This document shows positions 7,909 to 15,723 of a stretch of DNA of 64,000 nt, piece by piece (the stretch's first letter is position 1; every line of letters starts with the position of its first letter). This stretch comes from Streptomyces sp. NBRC 109706. GTDB lineage: Bacteria > Actinomycetota > Actinomycetes > Streptomycetales > Streptomycetaceae. The position numbers and the translations under genes are program-made. The stretch lies in contig NZ_BBOM01000007.1 of NCBI RefSeq assembly GCF_000974485.1, positions 434,001 to 498,000 of the forward strand, in the 5' to 3' direction. The notes beneath the pieces were generated by a model that ran no database searches, was not told the DNA's origin, and saw only the letters and a program-made list of their open reading frames with translations.

Positions 7909-8775
7909 ATGTCTGGCCAGTCGCTTCTCCAGCCCGGCACGGTTTCGCCGCGGCGCTCCGTTCCCTCCGTCATCCCTCGTCCCGAGTATGTGGGCAAGGC
8001 CGCTCCCGCCCGTTACACCGGGCCCGACGCGCAGGATCAGGAGACGATCGAGCGGATGCGGGTGGCCGGCCGGATCGCGGCGCGGGCGATGGCCGAGACC
8101 GCCCGTCATATCGAACCGGGCGTCACCACCGACGCGTTGGACGCGGTGGCGCACGCGTTCCTCTGCGACCACGGGGCCTATCCGTCCACGCTCGGCTACC
8201 GGAACTTCCCCAAGTCGCTGTGCACCTCGGTGAACGAGGTGATCTGCCACGGCATCCCGGACTCCACGGTGCTGAAGGCCGGCGACATCGTGAACCTGGA
8301 CATCACGGCCTTTGTCGGCGGGGTGCACGGCGACACCAACGCCACCTACCTGGTGGGCGGCCCCGAGGCGGTGGACGAGGAGTCCCGGCTGCTGGTGGAG
8401 CGCACCGAGGAGGCGTTGCGGCGGGCCATCAAGGCGGTGCGCCCGGGCCGTCGGGTCAATGTGATCGGCCGGGTGATCGAGTCCTATGCGAAACGGTTCG
8501 GCTACGGCGTGGTCAGGGACTTCACCGGTCACGGGATCAACAGCTCGTTCCATTCGGGGCTGATCGTCCCGCACTACGACGAGCCGGGCGCGGACACCGT
8601 GCTGGTGCCGGGGATGACGTTCACCATCGAGCCGATGCTCAATCTGGGCACCCACGAGTGGGAGATGTGGCCCGACGAGTGGACGGTGGTCACCAAGGAC
8701 CGTGCCCGCTCGGCCCAGTTCGAGCACACCCTGGTGGTCACGGAGCAGGGCGCGGAGGTGCTGACACTGCCCTGA
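7909..8775 (+). CDS. map: Type I methionine aminopeptidase
   Basis: Removes the initiator methionine from new proteins. The 288-residue protein has the pita-bread metalloprotease fold. Metal ligands appear in order: Asp in NLDITAF, Asp in HGDTNATY, His in GHGINSSFH, Glu in FTIEPML and Glu in FEHTLVVTE. An N-terminal extension of about 40 residues before the catalytic core is typical of one of the actinobacterial Map paralogues. The ATG at 7909 is selected because a TAGACT box lies 7 nt upstream and the earlier in-frame codons would lie in the promoter. It runs as a single gene; the heme oxygenase downstream has its own iron-regulated promoter. Confidence 0.97.
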   Translation: MSGQSLLQPGTVSPRRSVPSVIPRPEYVGKAAPARYTGPDAQDQETIERMRVAGRIAARAMAETARHIEPGVTTDALDAVAHAFLCDHGAYPSTLGYRNFPKSLCTSVNEVICHGIPDSTVLKAGDIVNLDITAFVGGVHGDTNATYLVGGPEAVDEESRLLVERTEEALRRAIKAVRPGRRVNVIGRVIESYAKRFGYGVVRDFTGHGINSSFHSGLIVPHYDEPGADTVLVPGMTFTIEPMLNLGTHEWEMWPDEWTVVTKDRARSAQFEHTLVVTEQGAEVLTLP

Positions 8776-8833
8776 CCCCGCCCCGATCTCCGGCCCCGGA
8801 AAGGCCCTTGGCTCGGTCCGCTGACATGTTTTA

Positions 8834-8848
8834 CCGACAAGCTGTCGG
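8834..8848. promoter_or_regulatory. Palindrome CCGACAAGCTGTCGG before the iron box
   Basis: A perfect 6-bp inverted repeat with a 3-nt centre lies between the end of map and the iron box of the heme oxygenase. It could be the remains of a terminator for map or a second operator. It is too short to assign with confidence. Confidence 0.3.
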
Positions 8849-8855
8849 CAACTGC

Positions 8856-8874
8856 TTGACTTAGGCAAACCTAA
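8856..8874. promoter_or_regulatory. Iron box (DmdR/IdeR operator) upstream of heme oxygenase
   Basis: The 19-bp sequence matches the DmdR1/IdeR consensus TTAGGTTAGGCTAACCTAA at 15 positions, including the whole right half-site AACCTAA. It overlaps a TTGACT minus-35-like hexamer at its left end, so a bound iron-loaded regulator would block the promoter. The gene begins 67 bp further on. This predicts expression only under iron limitation. Confidence 0.85.
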
Positions 8875-8941
8875 GTAGACAGTATGGCGAGGCGCGGCCC
8901 GCCCTGGGCACGCCCCGCCGCCACGGCCCTGGAGGTCACCC

Positions 8942-9601
8942 GTGACCGTGCTCGATGTCACCGTTCCGTTCTCCACCCAGATACGCGAGGCCTCGCAGGC
9001 GCAGCACACCGAGGCGGAGAACTCGACCTTCATGAGCGATCTGCTCTCCGGCCGGCTCGGCGTCTCCGCCTTCCGCCGCTACACGGAGCAGCTGTGGTTC
9101 GTCTACCGCGCCCTTGAGGGCGTCACCGACACCCTGGCCGGGGATCCGGTGGCCGCGCCCTTCCTGCGCCCCGAGCTGTTCCGTACCTCGGCGCTGGAGC
9201 GCGATCTCGACCATCTGCACGAGGGCGCGGACTGGCGTTCCGCGCTCCGCCCGCTGCCGGCGACCGAGACCTACGCGGCCCGGGTCCTGGAGGTGGCGAA
9301 CGGCTGGCCGGGCGGCTATGTCGCCCACCACTACACGCGTTACCTGGGCGATCTCTCCGGCGGCCAGGTGATCCGTGGCATCGCCGAGAAGACCTGGGGC
9401 TTCGCGCACAAGGGCGACGGCGTGCGGTTCTACGTCTTCGACGGCATCGCCAACCCGGCCGCGTTCAAGCGGGAGTACCGCGCGCTGCTCGACGCGGTGC
9501 CGGTGGACGGGCCCGAGCGGCTGCGGATCGTGGACGAGTGCCGCCGCGCCTTCGCGCTCAACACGGCGCTCTTCGCCGACCTCGCCGAGGCCACCCGCTG
9601 A
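8942..9601 (+). CDS. hmuO: Biliverdin-producing heme oxygenase
   Basis: Opens the heme ring to biliverdin, CO and free iron, the last step of heme-iron use. The 219-residue length is typical. The proximal heme ligand is the His in the AQHTEAEN segment near residue 20, and the distal-helix glycine motif LGDLSGGQ is present near residue 140. The GTG at 8942 follows GGAGG with 6-nt spacing. An iron box lies 67 bp upstream and a strong terminator follows, so this is a single-gene iron-regulated unit. The heme importer and surface heme-binding proteins that would feed it are at 27.7-33.8 kb and share the same operator type. Confidence 0.96.
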   Translation: MTVLDVTVPFSTQIREASQAQHTEAENSTFMSDLLSGRLGVSAFRRYTEQLWFVYRALEGVTDTLAGDPVAAPFLRPELFRTSALERDLDHLHEGADWRSALRPLPATETYAARVLEVANGWPGGYVAHHYTRYLGDLSGGQVIRGIAEKTWGFAHKGDGVRFYVFDGIANPAAFKREYRALLDAVPVDGPERLRIVDECRRAFALNTALFADLAEATR

Positions 9602-9631
9602 CCCACCCCCTGGTGAGCGCCCGATCGACGA

Positions 9632-9662
9632 CCCCGGTGGCCAACGCCACCGGGGGCCTTTT
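9632..9662 (+). terminator. Rho-independent terminator after heme oxygenase
   Basis: A perfect 10-bp GC-rich stem (CCCCGGTGGC with GCCACCGGGG) closes a CAAC tetraloop and is followed by GCCTTTT. It is the best canonical intrinsic terminator in the window and isolates the heme oxygenase from the sugar-transport operon. Confidence 0.9.
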
Positions 9663-9764
9663 CGGTGAATATTTCTGATAAGCGCGTTTTTAGCTTGGTA
9701 TGAGGAGGCGCACACGGGACGCTGAGGCTCCTTTGGAACGCGGGTCTTCCTCAAGGAGCACGCC

Positions 9765-11081
9765 CTGAGTACGTCGATCGGCAGCAGCGCAGGGGCGTTC
9801 TGGGCCGTGTCCGTTCTGCTGACCGCCACCGCCTGTGGCTCGGCCGGTGCCAATGCGGCATCGGTCGATCCCCGGAACGTCGGGCCGGCCAGCGGCGACA
9901 TCACCTGGTACGCCATCAACTTCGGCCCCGAGGGATTCCCCGAACAGCTGATCGCGGCCTTCGAGAAGGCCCATCCCGAGATCAGCGTGGACTTCCAGCC
10001 GGCGCCCAACAACACCGACACCATGCGGGCCACCCTCACCACCGAGATCACCGGTGGGTCCAGCAGCATCGACGTGTACAACGGCGATCTGGTCTGGCCG
10101 GCGCAGTTCGGCGACGCCCAACTGGCGATGCCGCTGGACGAACACCTCCCGGACGACTTCTGGGACCGCTACCCGGAGGAGCGCGCCGACCTCACCGAGT
10201 ACCGGGGCAAACACCTGGCGGCGCCGCTCTATGTGGACTCGGGCTTCCTCTACTACCGCAAGGACCTGCTGGAGAAGCACGATCTGCCGGTGCCGGGGAC
10301 CTGGCAGGAGCTGGCCGAGAGCGCCAAGTTCCTCCAGGACGAGAACGAGGTCGACTACGGCTATGTCGGCCAGTGGGCCAACTACGAGGGTCTCACCGTC
10401 AACTGGACGGAGCTCTCGGCCGCCGCCGGCGGGCGCAGCGTCTCGGCCGACAACGACGAGGCGGCCATCGACTCGCCGGAAAACCGGCGGGTGCTGGACT
10501 TCATGCGGAAGCTGATGGACGAGGGCGTGGTGCCGTCGGCCAGCACCAGCTTCCAGGAGCAGCAGTCGCTCCAGACCTTTGTCGAGGGCGAGGCGGCGTT
10601 CCACCGGAACTGGTCCCACGGCTGGGGCATGGCCAACGATCCGCTGGCCTCACGGATCGTCGACAAGGTCGGCGTGATGCCGCTGCCCGGGTTCGAGGGC
10701 GGCGAGGACGAGGGCCCGTCGGCGGCGGGCGGCTGGAACCTGATGGTCAACCCGCACAGCGAGGCCATCGGCGCCTCCCTGGTCTTCATCGACTGGATGA
10801 CCGGGCCCGAGGCACAGCGGATGATGGCGGAGAACTCGGTGCTGCCGGCCAGTGAAGAGGTCCTCAACGACCCGGAGTTGCAGCGGGAGAACCCGGTGCT
10901 CGAAGTGGCGGCGGATCTCGACATCGTGGCCCGCCCGGCGAAGACCCCCCGCTATCCCCAGATCAGCCACGGCATCTACACCAACATCAACGGCTCGCTC
11001 GCCGGTTCGGCAAGCTCGGCGAGCGCGCTGCGCTCGGCCGCTGACGACATCCAACGCGCGCTGGAGGACCGGGCCCTATGA
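9765..11081 (+). CDS. Sugar ABC transporter substrate-binding lipoprotein
   Basis: A family-1 extracellular solute-binding lipoprotein of up to 438 residues, expected to capture an oligosaccharide for import. The lipobox cysteine is the Cys before GSAGANA, about 26 residues from the proposed start. The body has the periplasmic-binding features IDVYNGDLVW, DSGFLYYRKDLLE and GGWNLMVNPHSE typical of maltose/trehalose binders. The start is odd: the best ribosome site, AAGGAG at 9753-9758, points to CTG at 9765; the first ordinary in-frame start, GTG at 9807, leaves almost no signal peptide. It overlaps the first permease gene by ATGA. The neighbouring GH13 enzyme suggests a glucoside substrate. 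Confidence 0.88.
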   Translation: MSTSIGSSAGAFWAVSVLLTATACGSAGANAASVDPRNVGPASGDITWYAINFGPEGFPEQLIAAFEKAHPEISVDFQPAPNNTDTMRATLTTEITGGSSSIDVYNGDLVWPAQFGDAQLAMPLDEHLPDDFWDRYPEERADLTEYRGKHLAAPLYVDSGFLYYRKDLLEKHDLPVPGTWQELAESAKFLQDENEVDYGYVGQWANYEGLTVNWTELSAAAGGRSVSADNDEAAIDSPENRRVLDFMRKLMDEGVVPSASTSFQEQQSLQTFVEGEAAFHRNWSHGWGMANDPLASRIVDKVGVMPLPGFEGGEDEGPSAAGGWNLMVNPHSEAIGASLVFIDWMTGPEAQRMMAENSVLPASEEVLNDPELQRENPVLEVAADLDIVARPAKTPRYPQISHGIYTNINGSLAGSASSASALRSAADDIQRALEDRAL

Positions 11082-12022
11082 GCAGTGGCACTGTGCGGAG
11101 GGCGACGCCGCAGGAGACCGGCCGATCGGCGCTCGACCGGAAGTTCGCGCGCCTGGGCTGGGGCTTCGCCACACCCGCGCTGGTGGTGGTACTCGCCGTC
11201 ACCCTCTTCCCGATCGCCTTCTCGGTGGCCATGAGCCTGAGCCATGTCACGGTCTCGGCAAACGGCTTCCAACTGTCGGGCATGACCACCGACCACTACT
11301 CGCTGCTGCTGGGCTCCGACCGCTGGCGCCACGCGGTCGTCTTCACCGTGCTCTACACCATCGGCACGGTGGTCGCCGAGCTGGTCCTCGGCACCCTGAT
11401 CGCCCTGGTGCTGGAACAGCTCTCCGGCGGCCGGGGCTGGATGATGGCCCTGCTGCTGCTGCCCTGGGCGATGATCACGGTGGTCTCGGCCCAGCTGTGG
11501 GCCTATATGTACAACGGGGTCTACGGGGTGCTGACCGCCATCTCCGAATCGCTGACCGGCACCCCGTTCCAGTTTCTCGGCACCCCGACCCCCGCGGTGC
11601 TGTCGATGGCCGCCGCCGACATCTGGAAGACGACCCCGTTTGTGGCGATCATCGTGCTGGCCGGCCTGATGATGCTGCCCAGCGATGTGGTGGAGGCCGC
11701 CCGGGTGGACGGCGCCAACGCCTGGACGGCGTTCTGGAAGGTGCGACTCCCGCTGCTGCGGCCGGCGTTGGTGATCGCCGTCCTCTTCCGCATCCTGCAG
11801 GCGTTCGGCATCTTCGACCTGCCCTTCGTGCTGACCGGCGGCGGCCCCGGGGACGCCACCGAATCGCTGGCGCTGCTGGGCTGGCATGTGATGTTCACCA
11901 ACCTGGACTTCGGGCCAGGGGCGGCCGTGGCCGCGAGCACCGCGGCCCTGGTGCTGGTCGGCTGCCTGATCTTTCTCCGGGCCTTCCGGGCCCGGGTCGG
12001 AGACGAGGAGTCACAGACGTGA
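11078..12022 (+). CDS. Sugar ABC transporter permease, MalF type
   Basis: A 314-residue inner-membrane permease with six predicted helices. The EAA loop that contacts the ATPase is in the segment EAARVDGANAWTAFWKVRLP. The ATG at 11078 overlaps the stop of the binding protein. It forms a heterodimer with the next gene product. The gene set carries no ATPase; in streptomycetes such importers are usually energised by the shared ATPase MsiK encoded elsewhere, which is family knowledge and not seen here. The first 25 residues are polar, before helix one. Confidence 0.93.
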   Translation: MSSGTVRRATPQETGRSALDRKFARLGWGFATPALVVVLAVTLFPIAFSVAMSLSHVTVSANGFQLSGMTTDHYSLLLGSDRWRHAVVFTVLYTIGTVVAELVLGTLIALVLEQLSGGRGWMMALLLLPWAMITVVSAQLWAYMYNGVYGVLTAISESLTGTPFQFLGTPTPAVLSMAAADIWKTTPFVAIIVLAGLMMLPSDVVEAARVDGANAWTAFWKVRLPLLRPALVIAVLFRILQAFGIFDLPFVLTGGGPGDATESLALLGWHVMFTNLDFGPGAAVAASTAALVLVGCLIFLRAFRARVGDEESQT

Positions 12023-12855
12023 GACGGCCCGCTGTGCGGTTCCAGTTCCGCTGGGTCCACCTGGCAGCCCTGCTGGTGGCGCTCTTCGTCGCCGCCCCGC
12101 TGTACTGGATGGCGGTCAGCTCGCTCAAGCCGATGGAGGAGGTCGGCGCCAACCCGCCGACGGCCTGGCCGGAGCGCTTCACCTTCGAGAACTACCGGCA
12201 GGCGTTCGCCGACAACCACTTCGGGGTCTATCTGCTGAACTCCGCCGTGATCTCGCTGCTGGCCACCGGCGTGGTGCTGGCGCTCAGCTCGTTCGCCGGC
12301 TACGCGCTCGCCCGGCTGCCGCTGCGCGGCAAGTCGCCCATCATGATCGCGCTGCTGATGATCTCGCTCTTCCCCACCATCGCGCTGGCCGCGCCGCTCT
12401 TCCTGCTGATGCGGGAGATCGGCTGGCTGAACAGCTACCAGGGGCTGATCCTCGTCTACACGGCGCTCAATGTGCCGTTCGCCATCTGGATCCTGCGGAA
12501 CTTCTTCCTGCAGATCCCCAAGGAGATGGAGGAGGTCGCCTGGGTGGACGGCGCCTCCCCGGTGCGCACCGTGCTGAAGGTGATCCTGCCGCAGGCCAGG
12601 CCCGGGATGTTCACGGCCGCGATCTTCACCTTCACCGCCTGCTGGACGGAGTTCCTGATCGGCCTCACCCTCAACACGGCCGACAGCTACCGGACGATGC
12701 CGGTGGGCGTGGCGCTCTTCGGCAGCACCTTCACCGTTCCCTATGGCACGATCTTCGCCGCCGCGACGGTCTCCGTCCTCCCCATCGCCCTGCTGGTCCT
12801 GATCTTCCGCCGCGCGGTGGTCTCCGGCCTCACCTCGGGCGCGGTCAAGGGCTGA
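12019..12855 (+). CDS. Sugar ABC transporter permease, MalG type
   Basis: The second permease of the importer, 278 residues with six helices. Helix one begins about residue 13 and is followed by the MalG-type loop SSLKPMEEVGANPP. The EAA motif is in the segment EVAWVDGASPVRTVLKVILP. The GTG at 12019 overlaps the TGA of the previous gene as GTGA, so the three transport genes are translationally coupled. It is followed by 149 bp carrying a direct-repeat cluster before the GH13 gene, so the enzyme may have a separate promoter. Confidence 0.93.
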   Translation: MRRPAVRFQFRWVHLAALLVALFVAAPLYWMAVSSLKPMEEVGANPPTAWPERFTFENYRQAFADNHFGVYLLNSAVISLLATGVVLALSSFAGYALARLPLRGKSPIMIALLMISLFPTIALAAPLFLLMREIGWLNSYQGLILVYTALNVPFAIWILRNFFLQIPKEMEEVAWVDGASPVRTVLKVILPQARPGMFTAAIFTFTACWTEFLIGLTLNTADSYRTMPVGVALFGSTFTVPYGTIFAAATVSVLPIALLVLIFRRAVVSGLTSGAVKG

Positions 12856-12909
12856 CGCGGCCACCCGGGCGCCCCGGCACCCTAGGCCGGGTGGGGGGTG
12901 ATCGGCGAT

Positions 12910-12956
12910 GATCGTCTCGTTTGTGTCGAACGTCTGAAAGCGTGTCGATCGTCTGA
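12910..12956. promoter_or_regulatory. Direct-repeat cluster upstream of the GH13 gene
   Basis: The 15-mer GTGTCGAACGTCTGA at 12923-12937 recurs as GTGTCGATCGTCTGA at 12942-12956, a 19-bp period with one mismatch. A third partial copy, GATCGTCTC, begins at 12910. The regular period and position 50-95 bp before the start suggest a regulator binding site on successive helical turns. No regulator for the sugar operon is adjacent, so the binding protein is unknown. Confidence 0.45.
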
Positions 12957-13004
12957 GACCGCCGCGCGACGCGGCCCCGTACCGTACGAAAGGTCGTCCC
13001 CCGC

Positions 13005-14609
13005 ATGTCGCCCTTCCGCCCCGCTCCGAGCTGGCTCGCCGACGCCGTGCTCTACCAGATCTATCCGCAGAGCTTCGCCGACTCCAACGGCGACGGGATC
13101 GGCGACTTCGCCGGCGTCACCGAGCGGCTCGACCATCTGGCCTGGCTGGGCGTCAACACGATCTGGCTCAACCCGTGCTTCGCCTCGCCGTTCGACGACG
13201 CCGGCTATGACGTCTCCGACTATCTGTCGGTGGCGCCCCGCTACGGCACCGAGGAGCAGCTGGCCGAGCTGGTGGAGGCCGCGGCGCGGCGGTCGATCCG
13301 GGTGATGCTGGATCTGGTGGCCGGTCACACCTCCGACCAGCACCCGTGGTTCCAGCGGGCCGTCGACGATCCGGACGACCACCGCTACATCTGGACCGAC
13401 CGGGTGGACGAGGCGCTGCCGAAGGGCTTTGTCACCTCGCCGGGCAGCCGTCCCGGCGGCTATCTGCCCAACTTCTTCGACAGCCAGCCCGCGTTGAACT
13501 TCGGCTACGCACGCACCGATCCGGACGAGCCGTGGCGGCAGTCGGTGGACTCGGTCGGCCCGCGGGCCAACCGGGCGGCGCTGCGCGAGGTGATGGACCA
13601 CTGGCTGGGCCTGGGCCTGGCCGGCTTCCGGGTGGACATGGCGCACTCCCTGGTCAAGGACGATCCCGACATGCTGGAGACCAGCAAACTCTGGTCGGAG
13701 CTGCGCGGTTGGCTGGACGAGACGCATCCGAGCGCCGCGCTGCTGGCCGAATGGGGCGACCCCTCCGTCTCGGTGCCGGCCGGGTTCCACTCCGACTTCT
13801 TCCTCCAGTTCGGCGGCCCGTCGGACGGCCTGCCGCTGCGGTCGCTCTGGAACAACGGGCAGGGCACGGTGGCCGAGCACTGGACCCAGGAGCACTGTTA
13901 CTTTGCCGCCGAGGGCGCCGCCTCGGCCGGCACCTTTGTCAGCGCCTGGGAGTCGGTCGGCGCGATCGTCGCCGATCTGGGCTTTGTCACACTGCCGACG
14001 GCCAACCACGACTTCTCCCGGCTAGCCTGTGGCGACCGCACCGCCGAGCAGCTGCCGGCGGCCTTCGCCTTCCAGCTGACCTGGCCCTCGCTGCCGGCGA
14101 TCTACTACGGCGACGAGATCGGGATGCGCTATGTGCCCGATCTGCCCGACCACGAGGGGAGCCGCCTCGGCCCGCGCTACAACCGGGCCGGCTCGCGCAC
14201 CCCGATGCAGTGGGACGGATCGCCCAACGCCGGCTTCTCCAGCGCGCCGGCCGACCAGCTCTATCTGCCGATCGACCCGGACCCGGAGCGGCCCACCGTG
14301 GCCGCCCAACGGGCCGACGAGCGCTCGCTGTTGCATCTGGTGCGGCGGCTGATCGCGCTGCGCCGCTCCCATGCCGAGCTGGGCGCGAACTGCGGCGTCG
14401 AGGTCTTCCACACCGGCTATCCGCTGGTCTATCTGCGCGGCGAGCGCTTCCTGGTGGTGGTCAACCCACGCCGCGAGCGGGCCGACCATCCGCTGCCGCG
14501 CCCCGATCTGGCGACCGCCCGCGAGGTGCTGGGCGACGGCGTCACCGTGGGCCCGGACGGGATCTCGGCCGCCGGCTTCGGCTACGGCGTCTTCGACCTG
14601 CGCGGCTGA
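13005..14609 (+). CDS. GH13 alpha-glucosidase-type glycoside hydrolase
   Basis: A cytoplasmic 534-residue alpha-amylase-superfamily enzyme, most like alpha-glucosidases and trehalose-synthase-related enzymes that split or rearrange small alpha-glucosides. The barrel starts directly (LYQIYPQSFADSNGDG). Asp211 in GFRVDMAH is the nucleophile, Glu249 in LAEWGD the acid/base and Asp336 in ANHDFSR the transition-state stabiliser. No signal peptide is present. It sits downstream of a sugar importer with no intervening gene, so it most likely hydrolyses the imported sugar. The ATG at 13005 follows GAAAGG. Exact substrate cannot be decided from sequence. Confidence 0.9.
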   Translation: MSPFRPAPSWLADAVLYQIYPQSFADSNGDGIGDFAGVTERLDHLAWLGVNTIWLNPCFASPFDDAGYDVSDYLSVAPRYGTEEQLAELVEAAARRSIRVMLDLVAGHTSDQHPWFQRAVDDPDDHRYIWTDRVDEALPKGFVTSPGSRPGGYLPNFFDSQPALNFGYARTDPDEPWRQSVDSVGPRANRAALREVMDHWLGLGLAGFRVDMAHSLVKDDPDMLETSKLWSELRGWLDETHPSAALLAEWGDPSVSVPAGFHSDFFLQFGGPSDGLPLRSLWNNGQGTVAEHWTQEHCYFAAEGAASAGTFVSAWESVGAIVADLGFVTLPTANHDFSRLACGDRTAEQLPAAFAFQLTWPSLPAIYYGDEIGMRYVPDLPDHEGSRLGPRYNRAGSRTPMQWDGSPNAGFSSAPADQLYLPIDPDPERPTVAAQRADERSLLHLVRRLIALRRSHAELGANCGVEVFHTGYPLVYLRGERFLVVVNPRRERADHPLPRPDLATAREVLGDGVTVGPDGISAAGFGYGVFDLRG

Positions 14610-14637
14610 CGACGGGCGGCCAGCGGGGGGCGCGGGG

Positions 14638-15354
14638 TCAGGACGGGGCGCGGCGGTGGCCGTGCTCCGTGCTGATGGCGCGGATCTCCCGCAGATGCCG
14701 CTCCATGGCGGCGCCGGCGGGCGCCGGCTGACGCGCCACCACCGCCTCGAAGATGGCCCGATGGCCCTGGACGGATATCCGCCGGCCCTCCGCCGTCTCA
14801 TGGGACAACTCACGCGTCTTCCGCGTCCAGTTGGTGGTCATGGTGCAGAGCGTGACCAGCAGCGGGTTCTGCGCGGCGTGGGCCAGCAGGGTGTGGAACT
14901 CGACATCCAGCGCCAGGGATTCGGCCGGGCCAAGATCCTCCTGGGAACGCGCCAGCACATCCTCCAGGGAGAGGAGGTTGGAATCGGCGGCGCGCACCGC
15001 GGCGAGCTGGGCTATCCGCGGCTCCACCAGATCCCGCAGCTCGGTGGCGTTGGCGATCTCCACATCCAACTCCGAAAGATTCTCGTAGAGTTGTGCGGCA
15101 TCCTCGGAGATGTCGGCCACCACGCTGCCGCGCCCCTGGTGTCGTTCGATCAGCTTCTTCGACTCCAGCTCGAACATCGCCTCCCGCAGCGAGGCCCGGG
15201 AGACATGGAGGCTGGCGGCCAACTCCCGCTCGGCGGGCAGCCGATCGCCGGCGGCCAGCTCGCCGCTGGTGATCAGCCGCTCCAGATGCGCCGCAACCTC
15301 GGCGCCGACGCTGCGCGAACGCCGCAGCATGGGTGGGATGGACGCGAAGCTCAA
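14638..15354 (-). CDS. GntR-family regulator, FadR subfamily with FCD domain
   Basis: A 238-residue DNA-binding regulator. Residues 15-80 form the GntR winged helix with the signature LPAERELAASLHVSRASLREA. Residues 95-225 form the all-helical FCD ligand domain, with Asp and His metal-binding positions (DVEFHTLLAHAA and a late GHRAIFEAV). FCD proteins usually sense small carboxylic acids. The start is TTG at 15354, 6 nt after AAAAGGAG, which is a better site than the ATG eight codons on. It is divergent from the amide-degradation operon and two FadR-type palindromes lie between them, so it probably represses both itself and the operon until an intermediate binds. Confidence 0.9.
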   Translation of the reverse strand: MSFASIPPMLRRSRSVGAEVAAHLERLITSGELAAGDRLPAERELAASLHVSRASLREAMFELESKKLIERHQGRGSVVADISEDAAQLYENLSELDVEIANATELRDLVEPRIAQLAAVRAADSNLLSLEDVLARSQEDLGPAESLALDVEFHTLLAHAAQNPLLVTLCTMTTNWTRKTRELSHETAEGRRISVQGHRAIFEAVVARQPAPAGAAMERHLREIRAISTEHGHRRAPS

Positions 15355-15405
15355 TTCCGGCTCCTTTTACCGAGGGCCAGTTGAGGGCCAGCCGACTGGG
15401 ACCAC

Positions 15406-15416
15406 TGGTCTGACCA
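15406..15416. promoter_or_regulatory. FadR-type operator, regulator-proximal copy
   Basis: TGGTCTGACCA is a perfect 5-1-5 palindrome followed by AT. It fits the general FadR-subfamily pattern t-GT-n3-AC-a. It lies 52 bp from the TTG start of the divergent regulator and is suited to autoregulation. Confidence 0.7.
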
Positions 15417-15630
15417 ATCAGTACCACCTCGTATCGCGGCACCGCAAGACGTGTCGACGCACAGCGTCCCCGTTGGCCGAGATCCGTTGATATCCGGCGC
15501 GTTTCCGTTCTCACCTGCGTCAACACCCGTCGGGCCGGCACCGTTTCGGCCACGTAAAAGGGCCATTACGTTCGCCGCCACCCCTGGACTCCCCCCGCCT
15601 GGGCCCGCCTACTGTGGCCGGGACGTCGGA

Positions 15631-15641
15631 TGGTCAGACCA
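15631..15641. promoter_or_regulatory. FadR-type operator, operon-proximal copy
   Basis: TGGTCAGACCA repeats the other palindrome except for the central base and is likewise followed by AT. It lies 83 bp before the GTG start of the first amide operon gene. Confidence 0.7.
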
Positions 15642-15723
15642 ATTCGGTTCCGGTCGACGGCCGACGGGACACAGCGGGACAGCAGGACACAGCGGGACAG
15701 CGAAGCGAGGGGCGCGACCACCA

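Larger units (their letters stand above)
15355..15723. promoter_or_regulatory. Divergent control region of the amide operon
   Basis: This 369-bp gap without a gene separates the FadR-type regulator from the formamidase-like gene. It holds two copies of the same 11-bp palindrome, one 52 bp from the regulator start and one 83 bp from the first operon start. It also has short CAGCGGGACAG direct repeats around 15670-15700. Reading frames across it have no coding support. Confidence 0.6.
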
